NCBI RefSeq assembly: GCF_036181745.1
Contig: NZ_CP108080.1
Location: 3,618,501 to 3,682,500 of the forward strand
Direction: 5' to 3'
DNA: 64,000 bases
Origin: Streptomyces sp. NBC_00259
GTDB lineage: Bacteria > Actinomycetota > Actinomycetes > Streptomycetales > Streptomycetaceae
The notes under the pieces are model-generated. The model was not told the origin of the DNA and made no database searches. It was given only the letters and a program-made list of their open reading frames with translations. This document shows positions 41,804 to 50,815 of the stretch, piece by piece; position 1 is the stretch's first letter; each line of letters begins with the position of its first letter. Made by a program: the position numbers and the translations under genes.

Positions 41804-42231
41804 GAACCACTGGAAGCGGCACCGTGCTCGCGGCCGGCTGCGTTCTGTGGCGCCGCGCCCCCCAGGTGGACGACGGCATCGAGATCTGCCTCGTCCACCG
41901 CCCCCGGTACGACGACTGGTCGCACCCGAAGGGCAAGCTCAAGCGCGACGAGGACCCGCTGGAGGGGGCCCTGCGCGAGGTCCTGGAGGAGACCGGTCAC
42001 CACGGCACCCCGGGGCCGGTCCTGCCGACGGTCCACTACCTCGTCGACGGCCGGCCCAAGCAGGTCGACTACTGGGCGGCCGAGGCCGCCTCGCCCGGCG
42101 CGTTCGCCGCGGGCAGCGAGGTCGACCGGATCGTCTGGCTGCCGCCGGCCGCGGCCCGCGGCCGGCTCACCGAGCCGCGCGACCGGACCCTTCTCGACGC
42201 GCTGATGAAGGCGCTCGACAGGACGCACTGA
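41800..42231 (+). CDS. Nudix hydrolase, MutT1-like
   Basis: A 143-residue Nudix hydrolase. The Nudix box is complete: GKLKRDEDPLEGALREVLEE followed by TG, with the catalytic Glu residues. The start SGTVLAAGCVLWRR and the WSHPKGKL segment resemble actinobacterial MutT1, which removes 8-oxo-GTP or diadenosine polyphosphates, but the C-terminal phosphatase domain of MutT1 is absent. As the third gene of the ppk operon it may act on nucleotide or inositol polyphosphates; this is inference. Confidence 0.9.
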   Translation: MRTTGSGTVLAAGCVLWRRAPQVDDGIEICLVHRPRYDDWSHPKGKLKRDEDPLEGALREVLEETGHHGTPGPVLPTVHYLVDGRPKQVDYWAAEAASPGAFAAGSEVDRIVWLPPAAARGRLTEPRDRTLLDALMKALDRTH

Positions 42232-42241
42232 CCCAGGACTC

Positions 42242-42338
42242 GTTCACGGGCCCGTTCCCCTAGCGGTCACGGGCCCGTTCCCATACCGGCCAGGGGCCCG
42301 TTCACGGGCCCGTTCGCACACCGGTTCACGGACCGTTC
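42242..42338 (+). repeat. array of GTTCACGGGCCCGTTC repeats upstream of the pstS PHO box
   Basis: Four copies of a 15-16 base unit lie at 42242, 42265, 42300 and 42324 (the second begins GGTCAC, the last has one deletion). Each contains a GTTCAC half-site like a PHO repeat plus the palindrome ACGGGCCCGT. They lie 50-150 bases upstream of the canonical PHO box and may recruit additional PhoP or another regulator. Confidence 0.7.
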
Positions 42339-42390
42339 ATGGGCCCGAGGTCACGCGCAGATAAAGGGCGGAACTTCCTTGTCCGGCAGG

Positions 42391-42445
42391 GTTCACCTTC
42401 CGTTCACCACCCTCCGTCGGCGGCTTCACCTGATCTGCCTAATTT
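42391..42445 (+). promoter_or_regulatory. PHO box and promoter of pstS
   Basis: Eleven-base PhoP repeats run in register: GTTCACCTTCC (42391), GTTCACCACCC (42402), a weak unit (42413) and CTTCACCTGAT (42424). The -10 element TAATTT follows at 42440-42445, so PhoP would bind over the -35 position, as at other activated Streptomyces promoters. This predicts induction by phosphate starvation. Confidence 0.85.
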
Positions 42446-42567
42446 CGGGCTTACACGGTGACCGGCACAGAGCCGGGAGCCACCACCCCGACGCACGCCG
42501 CCGTGGAACGGTGAGGGCGATCAGAGCCCTCGACCGGGCCGGCGGCTCCTGGAAGGAACACCCGAAA

Positions 42568-43701
42568 GTGAAGCTTCAGCGCAAGAACGGGCTTCGCGCC
42601 ACCGCGCTCGGTGCCCTCGTCGTCTCCGGCGCCCTGGTCCTCACGGCGTGCGGCTCGGACGACAACAGCGGAAGCACCGGCGGCTCCGGCGAGAAGACCA
42701 GCGCCGCGTCCAACATCAAGTGTGACGGTGCCAAGGGCCAGCTGATGGCGTCCGGCTCCAGCGCGCAGAAGAACGCCATGGACCTGTGGGTCAAGAACTA
42801 CATGGCCGCGTGCACGGGCGTGGAGATCAACTACAAGTCCTCCTCCTCCGGCGAAGGCATCGTGGCCTTCAACCAGGGTTCGGTCGGCTTCGCCGGCTCG
42901 GACTCGGCGCTGAAGCCCGAAGAGGTCGAGGAGTCCAAGAAGATCTGCAAGACCGGCCAGGGCATCAACCTGCCGATGGTCGGTGGCCCGATCGCCATCG
43001 GTTACAACCTGCCGGGTGTGGACAAGCTCGTCCTGGACGCCCCCACCATCGCCAAGATCTTCAGCACGAAGATCAAGAAGTGGAACGACGGGGCGATCGC
43101 CAAGCTCAACCCGGGCGTCAAGCTCCCGGACACGGCGATCCAGGCCTTCCACCGCTCCGAGGACTCCGGCACCACGCAGAACCTCGGCAAGTACCTCGGC
43201 AAGGCCGCCCCGAACGACTGGAAGTTCGAGGCCGAGAAGAAGTGGCCGGCCCCCGGTGGCCAGGCCGCTCAGGGCTCCTCCGGTGTCGCGGCCCAGGTCA
43301 AGCAGGTCCCGGGCGCCATCGGCTACTTCGAGCTCTCCTACGCCAAGTCGCAGTCCATCCCGGCGGTCTCCATCGCCACCGGTGCCGCCGCCCCGGCGGA
43401 GGCCACGTCCGAGAACGCGTCCAAGGCCATCGCCGCCGCCAAGATCAAGGGCACCGGCAAGGACCTGGCGCTCGACCTCGACTACACCACCAAGGCCGAC
43501 GGTGCCTACCCGGTCGTCCTGGTGACCTACGAGGTCGTCTGCGACACGGGCAACAAGGCCGACAGCCTGGGCACGGTCAAGTCCTTCCTGACCTACACCG
43601 CCTCCGACGAGGGTCAGAAGATCCTCACCGAGGCCGGCTACGCCCCGATCCCGACCGAGATCAACGCCAAGGTCCGCGAGACGGTCAACGGCCTCTCGTA
43701 A
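42568..43701 (+). CDS. pstS: PstS, phosphate-binding lipoprotein
   Basis: High-affinity phosphate receptor of the Pst transporter. The 377-residue precursor has a lipoprotein signal with lipobox LTAC (Cys28), a Ser/Gly-rich linker and the phosphate-binding fold with SGSSAQ (near residue 63), SSSSGEGI, AGSD and HRSEDSGTT, whose Ser, Asp and Arg residues coordinate phosphate. GTG at 42568 follows GGAAGG. It is first in the operon with pstC, pstA and pstB, and a hairpin after it probably makes it more abundant than the permease subunits. Confidence 0.97.
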   Translation: MKLQRKNGLRATALGALVVSGALVLTACGSDDNSGSTGGSGEKTSAASNIKCDGAKGQLMASGSSAQKNAMDLWVKNYMAACTGVEINYKSSSSGEGIVAFNQGSVGFAGSDSALKPEEVEESKKICKTGQGINLPMVGGPIAIGYNLPGVDKLVLDAPTIAKIFSTKIKKWNDGAIAKLNPGVKLPDTAIQAFHRSEDSGTTQNLGKYLGKAAPNDWKFEAEKKWPAPGGQAAQGSSGVAAQVKQVPGAIGYFELSYAKSQSIPAVSIATGAAAPAEATSENASKAIAAAKIKGTGKDLALDLDYTTKADGAYPVVLVTYEVVCDTGNKADSLGTVKSFLTYTASDEGQKILTEAGYAPIPTEINAKVRETVNGLS

Positions 43702-43725
43702 CCCGGCATCCCCGACGGTAAAGGC

Positions 43726-43756
43726 GGCCGGTCCGGAGCAACATCCCGGACCGGCC
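43726..43756 (+). terminator. intercistronic hairpin between pstS and pstC
   Basis: GGCCGGTCCGG (43726-43736) and its exact complement (43746-43756) form an 11-bp stem with a nine-base loop in the 133-base gap. It may act as a partial terminator or an RNA-stabilising end, giving more pstS than pstCAB product. Confidence 0.65.
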
Positions 43757-43834
43757 TCCCCGCCGTCACCCTCCGGTGCACCGCCGCCAGAGGAACCGCA
43801 ACCCGCGGATCCTCCAACCCAGACCGGAAAGATC

Positions 43835-44830
43835 ATGGCTTCCACCACACCCATAGAGACACCACCGGCACGTCCGGCCGCCTCTCGTCGCGGCGCCACA
43901 TCCACCGGCCGCGTGGGCGACAAGGTCTTCCTGGGCCTCTCCCGTGGCTCGGGCATCCTGCTGCTCGTGATCATGGCGTCGATCGCCGTGTTCCTCAGCT
44001 ACCGCTCAGCGCTCGCGATCTCCAAGGACGAAGGCAACTTCTTCACGACCTTCGACTGGAACCCGGCGGGCAGCCCGCCGGTCTTCGGCATCGCCGTCCT
44101 GCTCTTCGGCACGGTCATCAGCTCGATCATCGCGATGGCCATCGCCGTGCCGATCGCCGTCGGCATCGCCCTCTTCATCTCCCACTACGCCCCGCGCAGG
44201 CTCGCGGCCCCGCTCGCCTACGTGGTCGACCTGCTGGCCGCCGTGCCCTCGATCATCTACGGCATCTGGGGCGCCCTGTTCCTGGTCCCGTACCTGAACG
44301 GGCTGAACCTCTGGCTCGACGAGTACCTGGGCTGGACGTACATCTTCGAGAAGACCGAGGTCGGCGTCGCCCGCTCGCTCTTCACCGTCGGCATCCTGCT
44401 CGCGATCATGATCCTTCCGATCGTGACCAGCGTGAGCCGTGAGGTCTTCCTCCAGGTCCCGCGGATGAACGAGGAGGCCGCGCTCGCGCTCGGCGCCACC
44501 CGCTGGGAAGTCATCCGCATGTCGGTGCTCCCCTTCGGCCGCTCCGGCGTCATCTCCGCCTCGATGCTCGGCCTCGGCCGCGCGCTCGGCGAGACGATGG
44601 CCGTCGCCACCGTGCTCTCCCCGAGCTTCCTGATCTCGCTGCACATCCTGGACCCGGGCGGCGGTACGTTCGCGCAGAACATCGCCGCGAAGTTCGACGA
44701 GGCCAACCAGTTCGGCCGGGACGCGCTGATCGCGTCCGGTCTGGTCCTCTTCGTCCTCACCCTGCTGGTCAACGGCGGAGCCCGGCTGATCATCGCGCGC
44801 CGCAAGGAGTACTCGGGGGCGAACGCCTGA
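43835..44830 (+). CDS. pstC: PstC, phosphate ABC transporter permease
   Basis: A 331-residue membrane subunit with six helices; the conserved ABC permease loop EEAALALGATRWEVIRMSVLP near residue 212 contacts PstB. The N-terminal 30 residues are a soluble Pro/Ala-rich tail. Pairs with PstA. Its stop codon overlaps the start of a 39-aa reading frame (TGATG) that leads to pstA. Confidence 0.96.
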   Translation: MASTTPIETPPARPAASRRGATSTGRVGDKVFLGLSRGSGILLLVIMASIAVFLSYRSALAISKDEGNFFTTFDWNPAGSPPVFGIAVLLFGTVISSIIAMAIAVPIAVGIALFISHYAPRRLAAPLAYVVDLLAAVPSIIYGIWGALFLVPYLNGLNLWLDEYLGWTYIFEKTEVGVARSLFTVGILLAIMILPIVTSVSREVFLQVPRMNEEAALALGATRWEVIRMSVLPFGRSGVISASMLGLGRALGETMAVATVLSPSFLISLHILDPGGGTFAQNIAAKFDEANQFGRDALIASGLVLFVLTLLVNGGARLIIARRKEYSGANA

Positions 44831-44949
44831 TGAGCGCCGTGCCCACCCGGGAGACGAACCCCGGATCCCCGGCCCGCGCCCCGCAGGCCACCCGCCACCG
44901 ACGACTTCCCCGCCCCGCGGGCCGAGCCCACGAGAGGAGCGCCTCATGA
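44830..44949 (+). CDS. 39-aa bridging reading frame between pstC and pstA
   Basis: An ATG overlapping the pstC stop (TGATG) opens a 39-residue frame rich in Arg, Pro and Ala that ends in TGA overlapping the pstA ATG (ATGA). Position is exact at both ends and a GGGGG run precedes it. It may be translated only to carry ribosomes from pstC to pstA. No conserved domain is visible and it may not be a functional protein. Confidence 0.4.
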   Translation: MSAVPTRETNPGSPARAPQATRHRRLPRPAGRAHERSAS

Positions 44950-46025
44950 GCCACGCGACCATCAAGGACACCCGCCCCTCCGGGCAGGCTCCACACCGCA
45001 GGAACAGCCTGAGCCGTCGCGGACTGCCGCGCTGGGCCCAGCCCGTCTTCGCGGTCGTGTCCGTCGCGCTCGGCTGCGGCCTCGGCGCCGCCGCCGGCTG
45101 GGAGAGCCGCGTCCAGTGGGGCCTCGTCTCGGCCCTGCTGTTCGTCCTCATCGCGTACGTGACCACCTCGATCGTCGAGAACCGGCGCCAGGCCAAGGAC
45201 CGCCTCGCCACCAGCGTCGTCTGGGTGTGCTTCGTCCTCGCCGTCGTCCCGCTGCTCTCGCTGATCTGGGTCACCGTCAGCCGTGGTGCGAAGGCCTTCG
45301 ACGGCTACTTCCTCAGCCACTCGATGGCCGGTGTCCCCGGCTTCGAGGCCGGCGGCGGTGTCTACCACGCGCTGATCGGCACCCTGGAGCAGGTCGGTCT
45401 CGCGACCGTCATCTCCGTCCCGATCGGCCTGCTGACCGCCGTCTACCTCGTCGAGTACGGCAAGGGCGCGCTGGCCAGGGCAGTGACCTTCTTCGTCGAC
45501 GTCATGACGGGCATCCCGTCCATCGTCGCCGGCCTCTTCATCCTGTCGATCATGCTGCTGGCCGGGTGGCAGCCGTCCGGATTCATGGGCTCGCTCGCCC
45601 TCACGATCCTGATGATCCCGGTCGTGGTCCGGTCCACCGAGGAAATGCTGAAGCTCGTCCCGAACGAGCTGCGCGAGGCGTCCCTCGCACTCGGCGTACC
45701 GAAGTGGCGGACGATCATGAAGGTCGTCATCCCGACCGCCGTCGGCGGAATCTCCACCGGTGTGATGCTGGCCATCGCCCGTATCGCCGGTGAGACCGCC
45801 CCGATCCTGCTGCTCGTCTTCGGCAGCCAGCTGATCAACACCAACCCGTTCGAAGGCGCCCAGTCGTCGCTCCCCTTCTACATCTGGGAGCAGTACAAGG
45901 TCGGCAGCGAGGCGTCGTACGACCGCGCCTGGGCCGCGGCACTCGTGCTGATCGCCTTCGTCATGATCCTCAACCTGGTGGCCCGCGGCATCGCCCGCTG
46001 GAAGGCCCCGAAGACCGGCCGCTAA
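44946..46025 (+). CDS. pstA: PstA, phosphate ABC transporter permease
   Basis: A 359-residue permease with an extra N-terminal pair of helices before the usual six, and the ABC contact loop REASLALGVPKWRTIMKVVIP near residue 240. A GAGAGGAG ribosome site precedes the ATG. Forms the membrane channel with PstC. pstB follows after 24 bases. Confidence 0.96.
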   Translation: MSHATIKDTRPSGQAPHRRNSLSRRGLPRWAQPVFAVVSVALGCGLGAAAGWESRVQWGLVSALLFVLIAYVTTSIVENRRQAKDRLATSVVWVCFVLAVVPLLSLIWVTVSRGAKAFDGYFLSHSMAGVPGFEAGGGVYHALIGTLEQVGLATVISVPIGLLTAVYLVEYGKGALARAVTFFVDVMTGIPSIVAGLFILSIMLLAGWQPSGFMGSLALTILMIPVVVRSTEEMLKLVPNELREASLALGVPKWRTIMKVVIPTAVGGISTGVMLAIARIAGETAPILLLVFGSQLINTNPFEGAQSSLPFYIWEQYKVGSEASYDRAWAAALVLIAFVMILNLVARGIARWKAPKTGR

Positions 46026-46049
46026 GGCCATCTGGAAGTGATGTGAACC

Positions 46050-46826
46050 ATGGCCAAGCGAATTGACGTCAGCGGCCTGTCGGCCTTCTACGGCTCCCAC
46101 AAGGCGATCGAGGACATCTCGATGACCGTGGAGCCCCGCTCGGTGACGGCCTTCATCGGCCCCTCCGGCTGCGGCAAGTCCACGTTCCTGCGCACCCTGA
46201 ACCGGATGCACGAGGTCACCCCCGGTGGCCGCGTCGAGGGCAAGGTGCTCCTGGACGACGAGAACCTGTACGGCTCGCACGTCGACCCGGTCGCGGTGCG
46301 CCGCACGGTCGGCATGGTGTTCCAGCGGCCGAACCCGTTCCCGACGATGTCGATCTTCGACAACGTCGCGGCCGGGCTGCGGCTGAACGGCTCGTACCGC
46401 AAGAACGAGCTGGCGGACGTCGTCGAGAAGTCCCTCAAGGGCGCGAACCTGTGGAACGAGGTCAAGGACCGCCTCAACAAGCCCGGCTCGGGCCTGTCCG
46501 GCGGCCAGCAGCAGCGTCTGTGCATCGCCCGCGCGATCGCGGTCGAGCCGGACGTCCTGCTGATGGACGAGCCCTGCTCCGCGCTGGACCCGATCTCGAC
46601 GCTCGCGATCGAGGACCTCATCGGTGAGCTGAAGGAGCGCTTCACGATCGTCATCGTGACGCACAACATGCAGCAGGCGGCGCGCGTCTCCGACCGCACG
46701 GCGTTCTTCAACCTCTCGGCGGTCGGTCAGCCCGGCAAGCTCATAGAGATCGACGAGACCGAGCGGATCTTCTCCAACCCGTCCGTCCAGGCGACCGAGG
46801 ACTACATCTCCGGCCGCTTCGGCTGA
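46050..46826 (+). CDS. pstB: PstB, phosphate ABC transporter ATPase
   Basis: A 258-residue ATPase with Walker A GPSGCGKSTFLRTLNRM near residue 35, signature LSGGQQQRLCIARAI near 148, Walker B LLMDEPCSALDPIS near 168 and switch VTHNMQQAARVSD. The sequence is nearly the consensus for PstB. Last gene of the operon; a 17-bp-stem terminator follows. Confidence 0.97.
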   Translation: MAKRIDVSGLSAFYGSHKAIEDISMTVEPRSVTAFIGPSGCGKSTFLRTLNRMHEVTPGGRVEGKVLLDDENLYGSHVDPVAVRRTVGMVFQRPNPFPTMSIFDNVAAGLRLNGSYRKNELADVVEKSLKGANLWNEVKDRLNKPGSGLSGGQQQRLCIARAIAVEPDVLLMDEPCSALDPISTLAIEDLIGELKERFTIVIVTHNMQQAARVSDRTAFFNLSAVGQPGKLIEIDETERIFSNPSVQATEDYISGRFG

Positions 46827-46883
46827 TCGGTCCTCCCCATGGCAGCCCTGCGGTGCTGCATGGCGGTGCCACCGCAAGGCGAA

Positions 46884-46921
46884 GGGTCGGCCCCCCTCTC
46901 GAACGAGAGGGGGGCCGACCC
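46884..46921 (+). terminator. terminator of the pst operon
   Basis: Perfect 17-base arms, GGGTCGGCCCCCCTCTC at 46884-46900 and its complement at 46905-46921, with a four-base GAAC loop. It lies 58 bases after pstB and faces the end of the convergent Pit gene. Confidence 0.85.
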
Positions 46922-46996
46922 ATGTGGTGGTTGAGGAGCAGTCCTGCCGCGGCGGATGGCCGCCGGCGTCGTGATACGGCACCCCGCGTCCCGCGG

Positions 46997-47079
46997 GCAC
47001 CACGCCCGGCTCAGCCGAACGCCAGGTTCACGATCCAGAAGCTGAAAGCCGCCACCAGCGCCGCGGCGGGCATCGTGAT
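46997..47079 (-). pseudogene. duplicated 3' end of the Pit transporter gene
   Basis: An 83-base stretch here repeats 47118-47200, the end of the Pit gene, at an offset of 121 bases with five differences. It includes the last 22 codons and the stop. The three differences inside the coding part are all synonymous (Asn AAC/AAT and two Ala codons). It has no start codon or upstream domain, so it cannot make a transporter. It is either a tandem duplication remnant or the relic of a second gene. The remaining sequence from 46922 to 46996 shows no gene. Confidence 0.75.
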
Positions 47080-47131
47080 ACCCCATCCCTCGGGGGACGA
47101 CCCCCGAACCCCCAGCAGCACCACGTCCGAC

Positions 47132-48130
<999 letters not shown>

Positions 48131-48135
48131 GAAGC

Positions 48136-48756
48136 TCAGGACTCCTTGACCGCGATGGTCTCCACCGTGTTCGCCACGTGCTCGAAGGCGTCCGCGGCCT
48201 CCTCCAGCACATCCACGATCTGCTTGAGCTTCAGCACCTCGATGGCGTCGTACTTACCGTTGAAGAGGTGCGCCAGCAGCTTGCGGTGGATCTGGTCCGC
48301 CTGGTTCTCCAGCCGGTTGACCTCGATCCAGTACTCGGTGAGGTTGTCCATGGTCCGCAGGTGCGGCATGGCCTCGGCCGTCAGCTCCGCCGCCCGCGCC
48401 AGCACCTCGATCTGCTGCTCGACGCCCTTCGGCAGTTCCTCGACGTTGTAGAGGACGACCAGGTCGACGGCCTCCTCCATGAAGTCCATGATGTCGTCGA
48501 GCGACGACGCGAGAGAGTAGATGTCCTCGCGGTCGAAGGGTGTGATGAACGAGGAGTTCAGCTGATGGAAGATCGCGTGGGTAGCGTCGTCCCCGGCGTG
48601 CTCCGCTGCCCGCATCCGTTCCGCGATCTCGACCCGGGCGGGACCGTCCGCGCCGAGCAGTTCCATCAGGAGCTTCGAGCCCGTGACGATGTTGTCCGCG
48701 GACGCGGCAAACATGTCGTAGAAGCTCGTCTCCCTGGGGGTCAGACGAAATCGCAC
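48136..48756 (-). CDS. DUF47/PhoU-like protein, Pit-associated
   Basis: A 206-residue helical protein of the DUF47 family (Pit accessory protein), a PhoU-like bundle that binds metals. It has the two repeated E-x-x-x-D metal-binding patterns (REDIYSLASSLDDIMDFMEE near residue 75 and EVLKLKQIVDVLEEAADAFE near 175). It is the promoter-proximal gene of the pair with Pit. No convincing PHO box was found upstream. Confidence 0.93.
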   Translation of the reverse strand: MRFRLTPRETSFYDMFAASADNIVTGSKLLMELLGADGPARVEIAERMRAAEHAGDDATHAIFHQLNSSFITPFDREDIYSLASSLDDIMDFMEEAVDLVVLYNVEELPKGVEQQIEVLARAAELTAEAMPHLRTMDNLTEYWIEVNRLENQADQIHRKLLAHLFNGKYDAIEVLKLKQIVDVLEEAADAFEHVANTVETIAVKES

Positions 48757-48899
48757 GTGGGGTCCTCGGGGTGCTGGGTTTCGGTCAGGCCGATGCTAGG
48801 CGCATCGTCCGGCCACGGCTAACCGGCGTCCCTCAGTGTCGCCCATCGAACACGGTGATCAGCACGGGGCCCTGCCCGAACCATCAGGGATCGGTACCA

Positions 48900-48918
48900 T
48901 ATACCCACGAGGGGTATA
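48900..48918. promoter_or_regulatory. CsoR operator
   Basis: TATACCC-acgag-GGGTATA, a perfect seven-base inverted repeat, 25 bases before the csoR ATG. This is the known CsoR operator form (ATACCC...GGGTAT) and predicts copper-relieved autoregulation. Confidence 0.88.
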
Positions 48919-48943
48919 CCGGACAGGTCTGCGGGAGGACGCG

Positions 48944-49309
48944 ATGACGACCACGGAAACGGCCGGCGGACTTCCGGTCACGACCCAGGACGAGCCCGGT
49001 CACGACGAGCCCGGTCACGACCAGGGCGTGCACGGCTACCACAAGCAGAAGGACGAGCACCTCAAGCGGCTGCGCCGGATCGAGGGCCAGATCCGCGGGC
49101 TGCAGCGCATGGTCGACGAGGACACGTACTGCATCGACATACTCACGCAGGTATCCGCCTCCACCAAGGCGCTGCAGTCCTTCGCGCTGCAGCTCCTGGA
49201 GGAGCATCTGCGCCACTGCGTCGCCGACGCCGCGCTCAAGGGCGGGGACGAGATCGACGCGAAGGTCGAGGAAGCGACGAAGGCCATCGCCCGCCTGCTG
49301 CGTACATGA
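48944..49309 (+). CDS. csoR: CsoR, copper-sensing repressor
   Basis: A 121-residue copper(I)-responsive repressor of copper efflux genes. The Cu(I) ligands are Cys63 (DTYCIDIL) and the HLRHC pair His88/Cys92, the CsoR fingerprint; RRIEGQIRGLQRM provides the conserved DNA-binding helix. A His/Asp/Gly tail of about 30 residues precedes the fold. The ATG at 48944 has GGGAGG seven bases upstream and an operator 25 bases upstream. No copZA genes are adjacent, so its other targets lie elsewhere. Confidence 0.95.
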   Translation: MTTTETAGGLPVTTQDEPGHDEPGHDQGVHGYHKQKDEHLKRLRRIEGQIRGLQRMVDEDTYCIDILTQVSASTKALQSFALQLLEEHLRHCVADAALKGGDEIDAKVEEATKAIARLLRT

Positions 49310-49345
49310 CCGTCGTCAATCGACGTCGATCGGCGTCGATGGGCG

Positions 49346-49513
49346 TCAATCGGCGTCGGACGTGCCCACGTGCACGTTGAGCACCTCGTCGATACGGTCC
49401 GGGCTGAGCCGCTCCCCGTCCGCGGCCGACGCCGCGATCATCAACTCACCGCACAGCTCGATCTCGGCGAGGGCCAGGTGGTCCTGGACTGTCGGCGTAC
49501 TGGCGGGAGCCAC
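49346..49513 (-). CDS. 55-aa conserved-type small protein
   Basis: A GTG at 49513, behind GAGGTG, opens a 55-residue acidic protein with a helical core LALAEIELCGELMIAA and LSPDRIDEVLNV. It has no signal or membrane segment. It is convergent with csoR; the 36 bases between contain CGTCGATCGGCGTCGA repeats. I do not know its function; it looks like the small conserved proteins often found in Streptomyces genomes. Confidence 0.7.
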   Translation of the reverse strand: MAPASTPTVQDHLALAEIELCGELMIAASAADGERLSPDRIDEVLNVHVGTSDAD

Positions 49514-49612
49514 GTGCGTTCACCTCTTCCGGCCGGTGTCGACTTCCTAGCGTAGGGAGCGGGATACGCACCGCGCATGGCACGTCCGGACCATTTACCG
49601 ACAGTGCGTTGC

Positions 49613-50440
49613 CTACATTCGGACCCTGCCCGCGTAGATGTCGGCGGGGTCGGGAAGCCGTACGTCGACAGGACTGCCGAAGCCGTACAGCAGCGTCGTG
49701 GACGCGACGTCGACCGTACGCCCCTGGTTGGCGAAGCTGAACTGATGCCGCACCTTGCGCAGCCGCCCCTCGCTGTCGAGATACGCGTCGAACGGCACCG
49801 CGTCCTCGGCGAACCCCTTCGCCGCGGCCGACAGCGCACCGCGGGCCTGCGGCGACGCGGCCTTCGCGGCATGCGCGATGTCCGTGGTGCCGCGGTAGTG
49901 CGCGACCCGCACCCCGGCGAGCTCCTCATGGCCGACGAACGCCGCGCTGCGCACCCCGCGCAGCAGCTCGGCGGCCGCGGCCGGGTCGGTCGCGCCGCCG
50001 GTGACCAGATTGCCGTCCGTCAGCGTCGTCGTATCGACCCTGACCCACTTGTCCGGCGGTACGCCCGCGCCGCGGTCCTTCATATACAGCGCCCCGGGCG
50101 CGAGCAGCTCGGTGATCGGCTGGTGCCCGCTGGTGCCGGCCGGATCCTTCGGCAGCACGACGCGCAGCCGGCCCATGGCCCGGCGGAAGTCGTATCCGCC
50201 CTCGCCGCGGATGGTGACCCGGGTACCGCCGGCGGCCGTCTCCATGGCGGTGCGCGCCCTGGCCGTACCCGCATCGACCAGGGCGTCGACGGCATGCCGT
50301 ACGACGAGGACGGGATCCGCGGAGGGGCGGGCATCGGCGACGGCGTCCCCACCGTTCGAACACCCCGCGGTCGCGGCCACACCCACCACGGCGGCAACGG
50401 CACACGCGCCGCGCCCGAGCCAGTGCTGCTGCACCACCAT
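49613..50440 (-). CDS. lipoprotein, LppX/LprG-like
   Basis: A 275-residue lipoprotein with lipobox ATAGC (Cys27) and a domain like mycobacterial LppX/LprAFG, which hold lipids in a hydrophobic cavity: an N-terminal helix pair, then antiparallel strands (ALYMKDRG, DKWVRVDTTTL, YLDSEGRLRKVRHQFSF). Anchored outside the membrane. Possible role in lipid transport or as an envelope sensor is inferred from the fold only. Confidence 0.75.
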   Translation of the reverse strand: MVVQQHWLGRGACAVAAVVGVAATAGCSNGGDAVADARPSADPVLVVRHAVDALVDAGTARARTAMETAAGGTRVTIRGEGGYDFRRAMGRLRVVLPKDPAGTSGHQPITELLAPGALYMKDRGAGVPPDKWVRVDTTTLTDGNLVTGGATDPAAAAELLRGVRSAAFVGHEELAGVRVAHYRGTTDIAHAAKAASPQARGALSAAAKGFAEDAVPFDAYLDSEGRLRKVRHQFSFANQGRTVDVASTTLLYGFGSPVDVRLPDPADIYAGRVRM

Positions 50441-50500
50441 CGCCTGTCAACCCCCAACACGCTCGCCGCTGCATCGCATAACGACCGGTACCGTGGAAGG

Positions 50501-50656
50501 GTGCGCACCTCGGCCCACCACACCACCACCGTCGAACGCGGAGCCTTCGCCCTGGCTCGCTGTACCTGCGGCTGGGCGGGCCCGGCCCGCCGCTCCAGGG
50601 ACCGCGCGCGAACCGACGCCAGATCCCACGAGTCGACGTCACATCCCGAGGCCTGA
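50501..50656 (+). CDS. 51-aa small protein with CTCGW motif
   Basis: A GTG at 50501 opens a 51-residue basic protein, with ALARCTCGWAGPARRS in the middle and a His/Ser-rich end. The two Cys and Trp resemble a half zinc knuckle. GGAAGG directly adjoins the start, so translation may be leaderless. I recall near-identical small proteins annotated in other Streptomyces; function unknown. The antisense strand carries the end of no gene. Confidence 0.6.
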   Translation: MRTSAHHTTTVERGAFALARCTCGWAGPARRSRDRARTDARSHESTSHPEA

Positions 50657-50815
50657 CACCCGGCAGCACGGCGGCAGCTCATGGCCGTGCCGTCCCGGGG
50701 CGCGCTGGGGCGGCACGGGGCCGATCTCGACCCATCACGACCGGGCTCGCAGGCGGGAGCAGGTCGGCATCAGTCCGATGGCCGGTCGGGCACGAGACAG
50801 CCAGTTGGCTCGCGG

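Noticed and set aside
42451..43974. A 500-codon open frame on the minus strand across pstS and the start of pstC
   Set aside because: It is antisense to clearly recognised genes, lacks domains and has the Val/Gly/Asp bias that a high-GC gene gives in its opposite frame.
48757..48899. PHO box upstream of the PhoU-like/Pit pair
   Set aside because: GTTCGGGC and GTTCGATG on the minus strand are not in 11-base register and miss the TCACC core.
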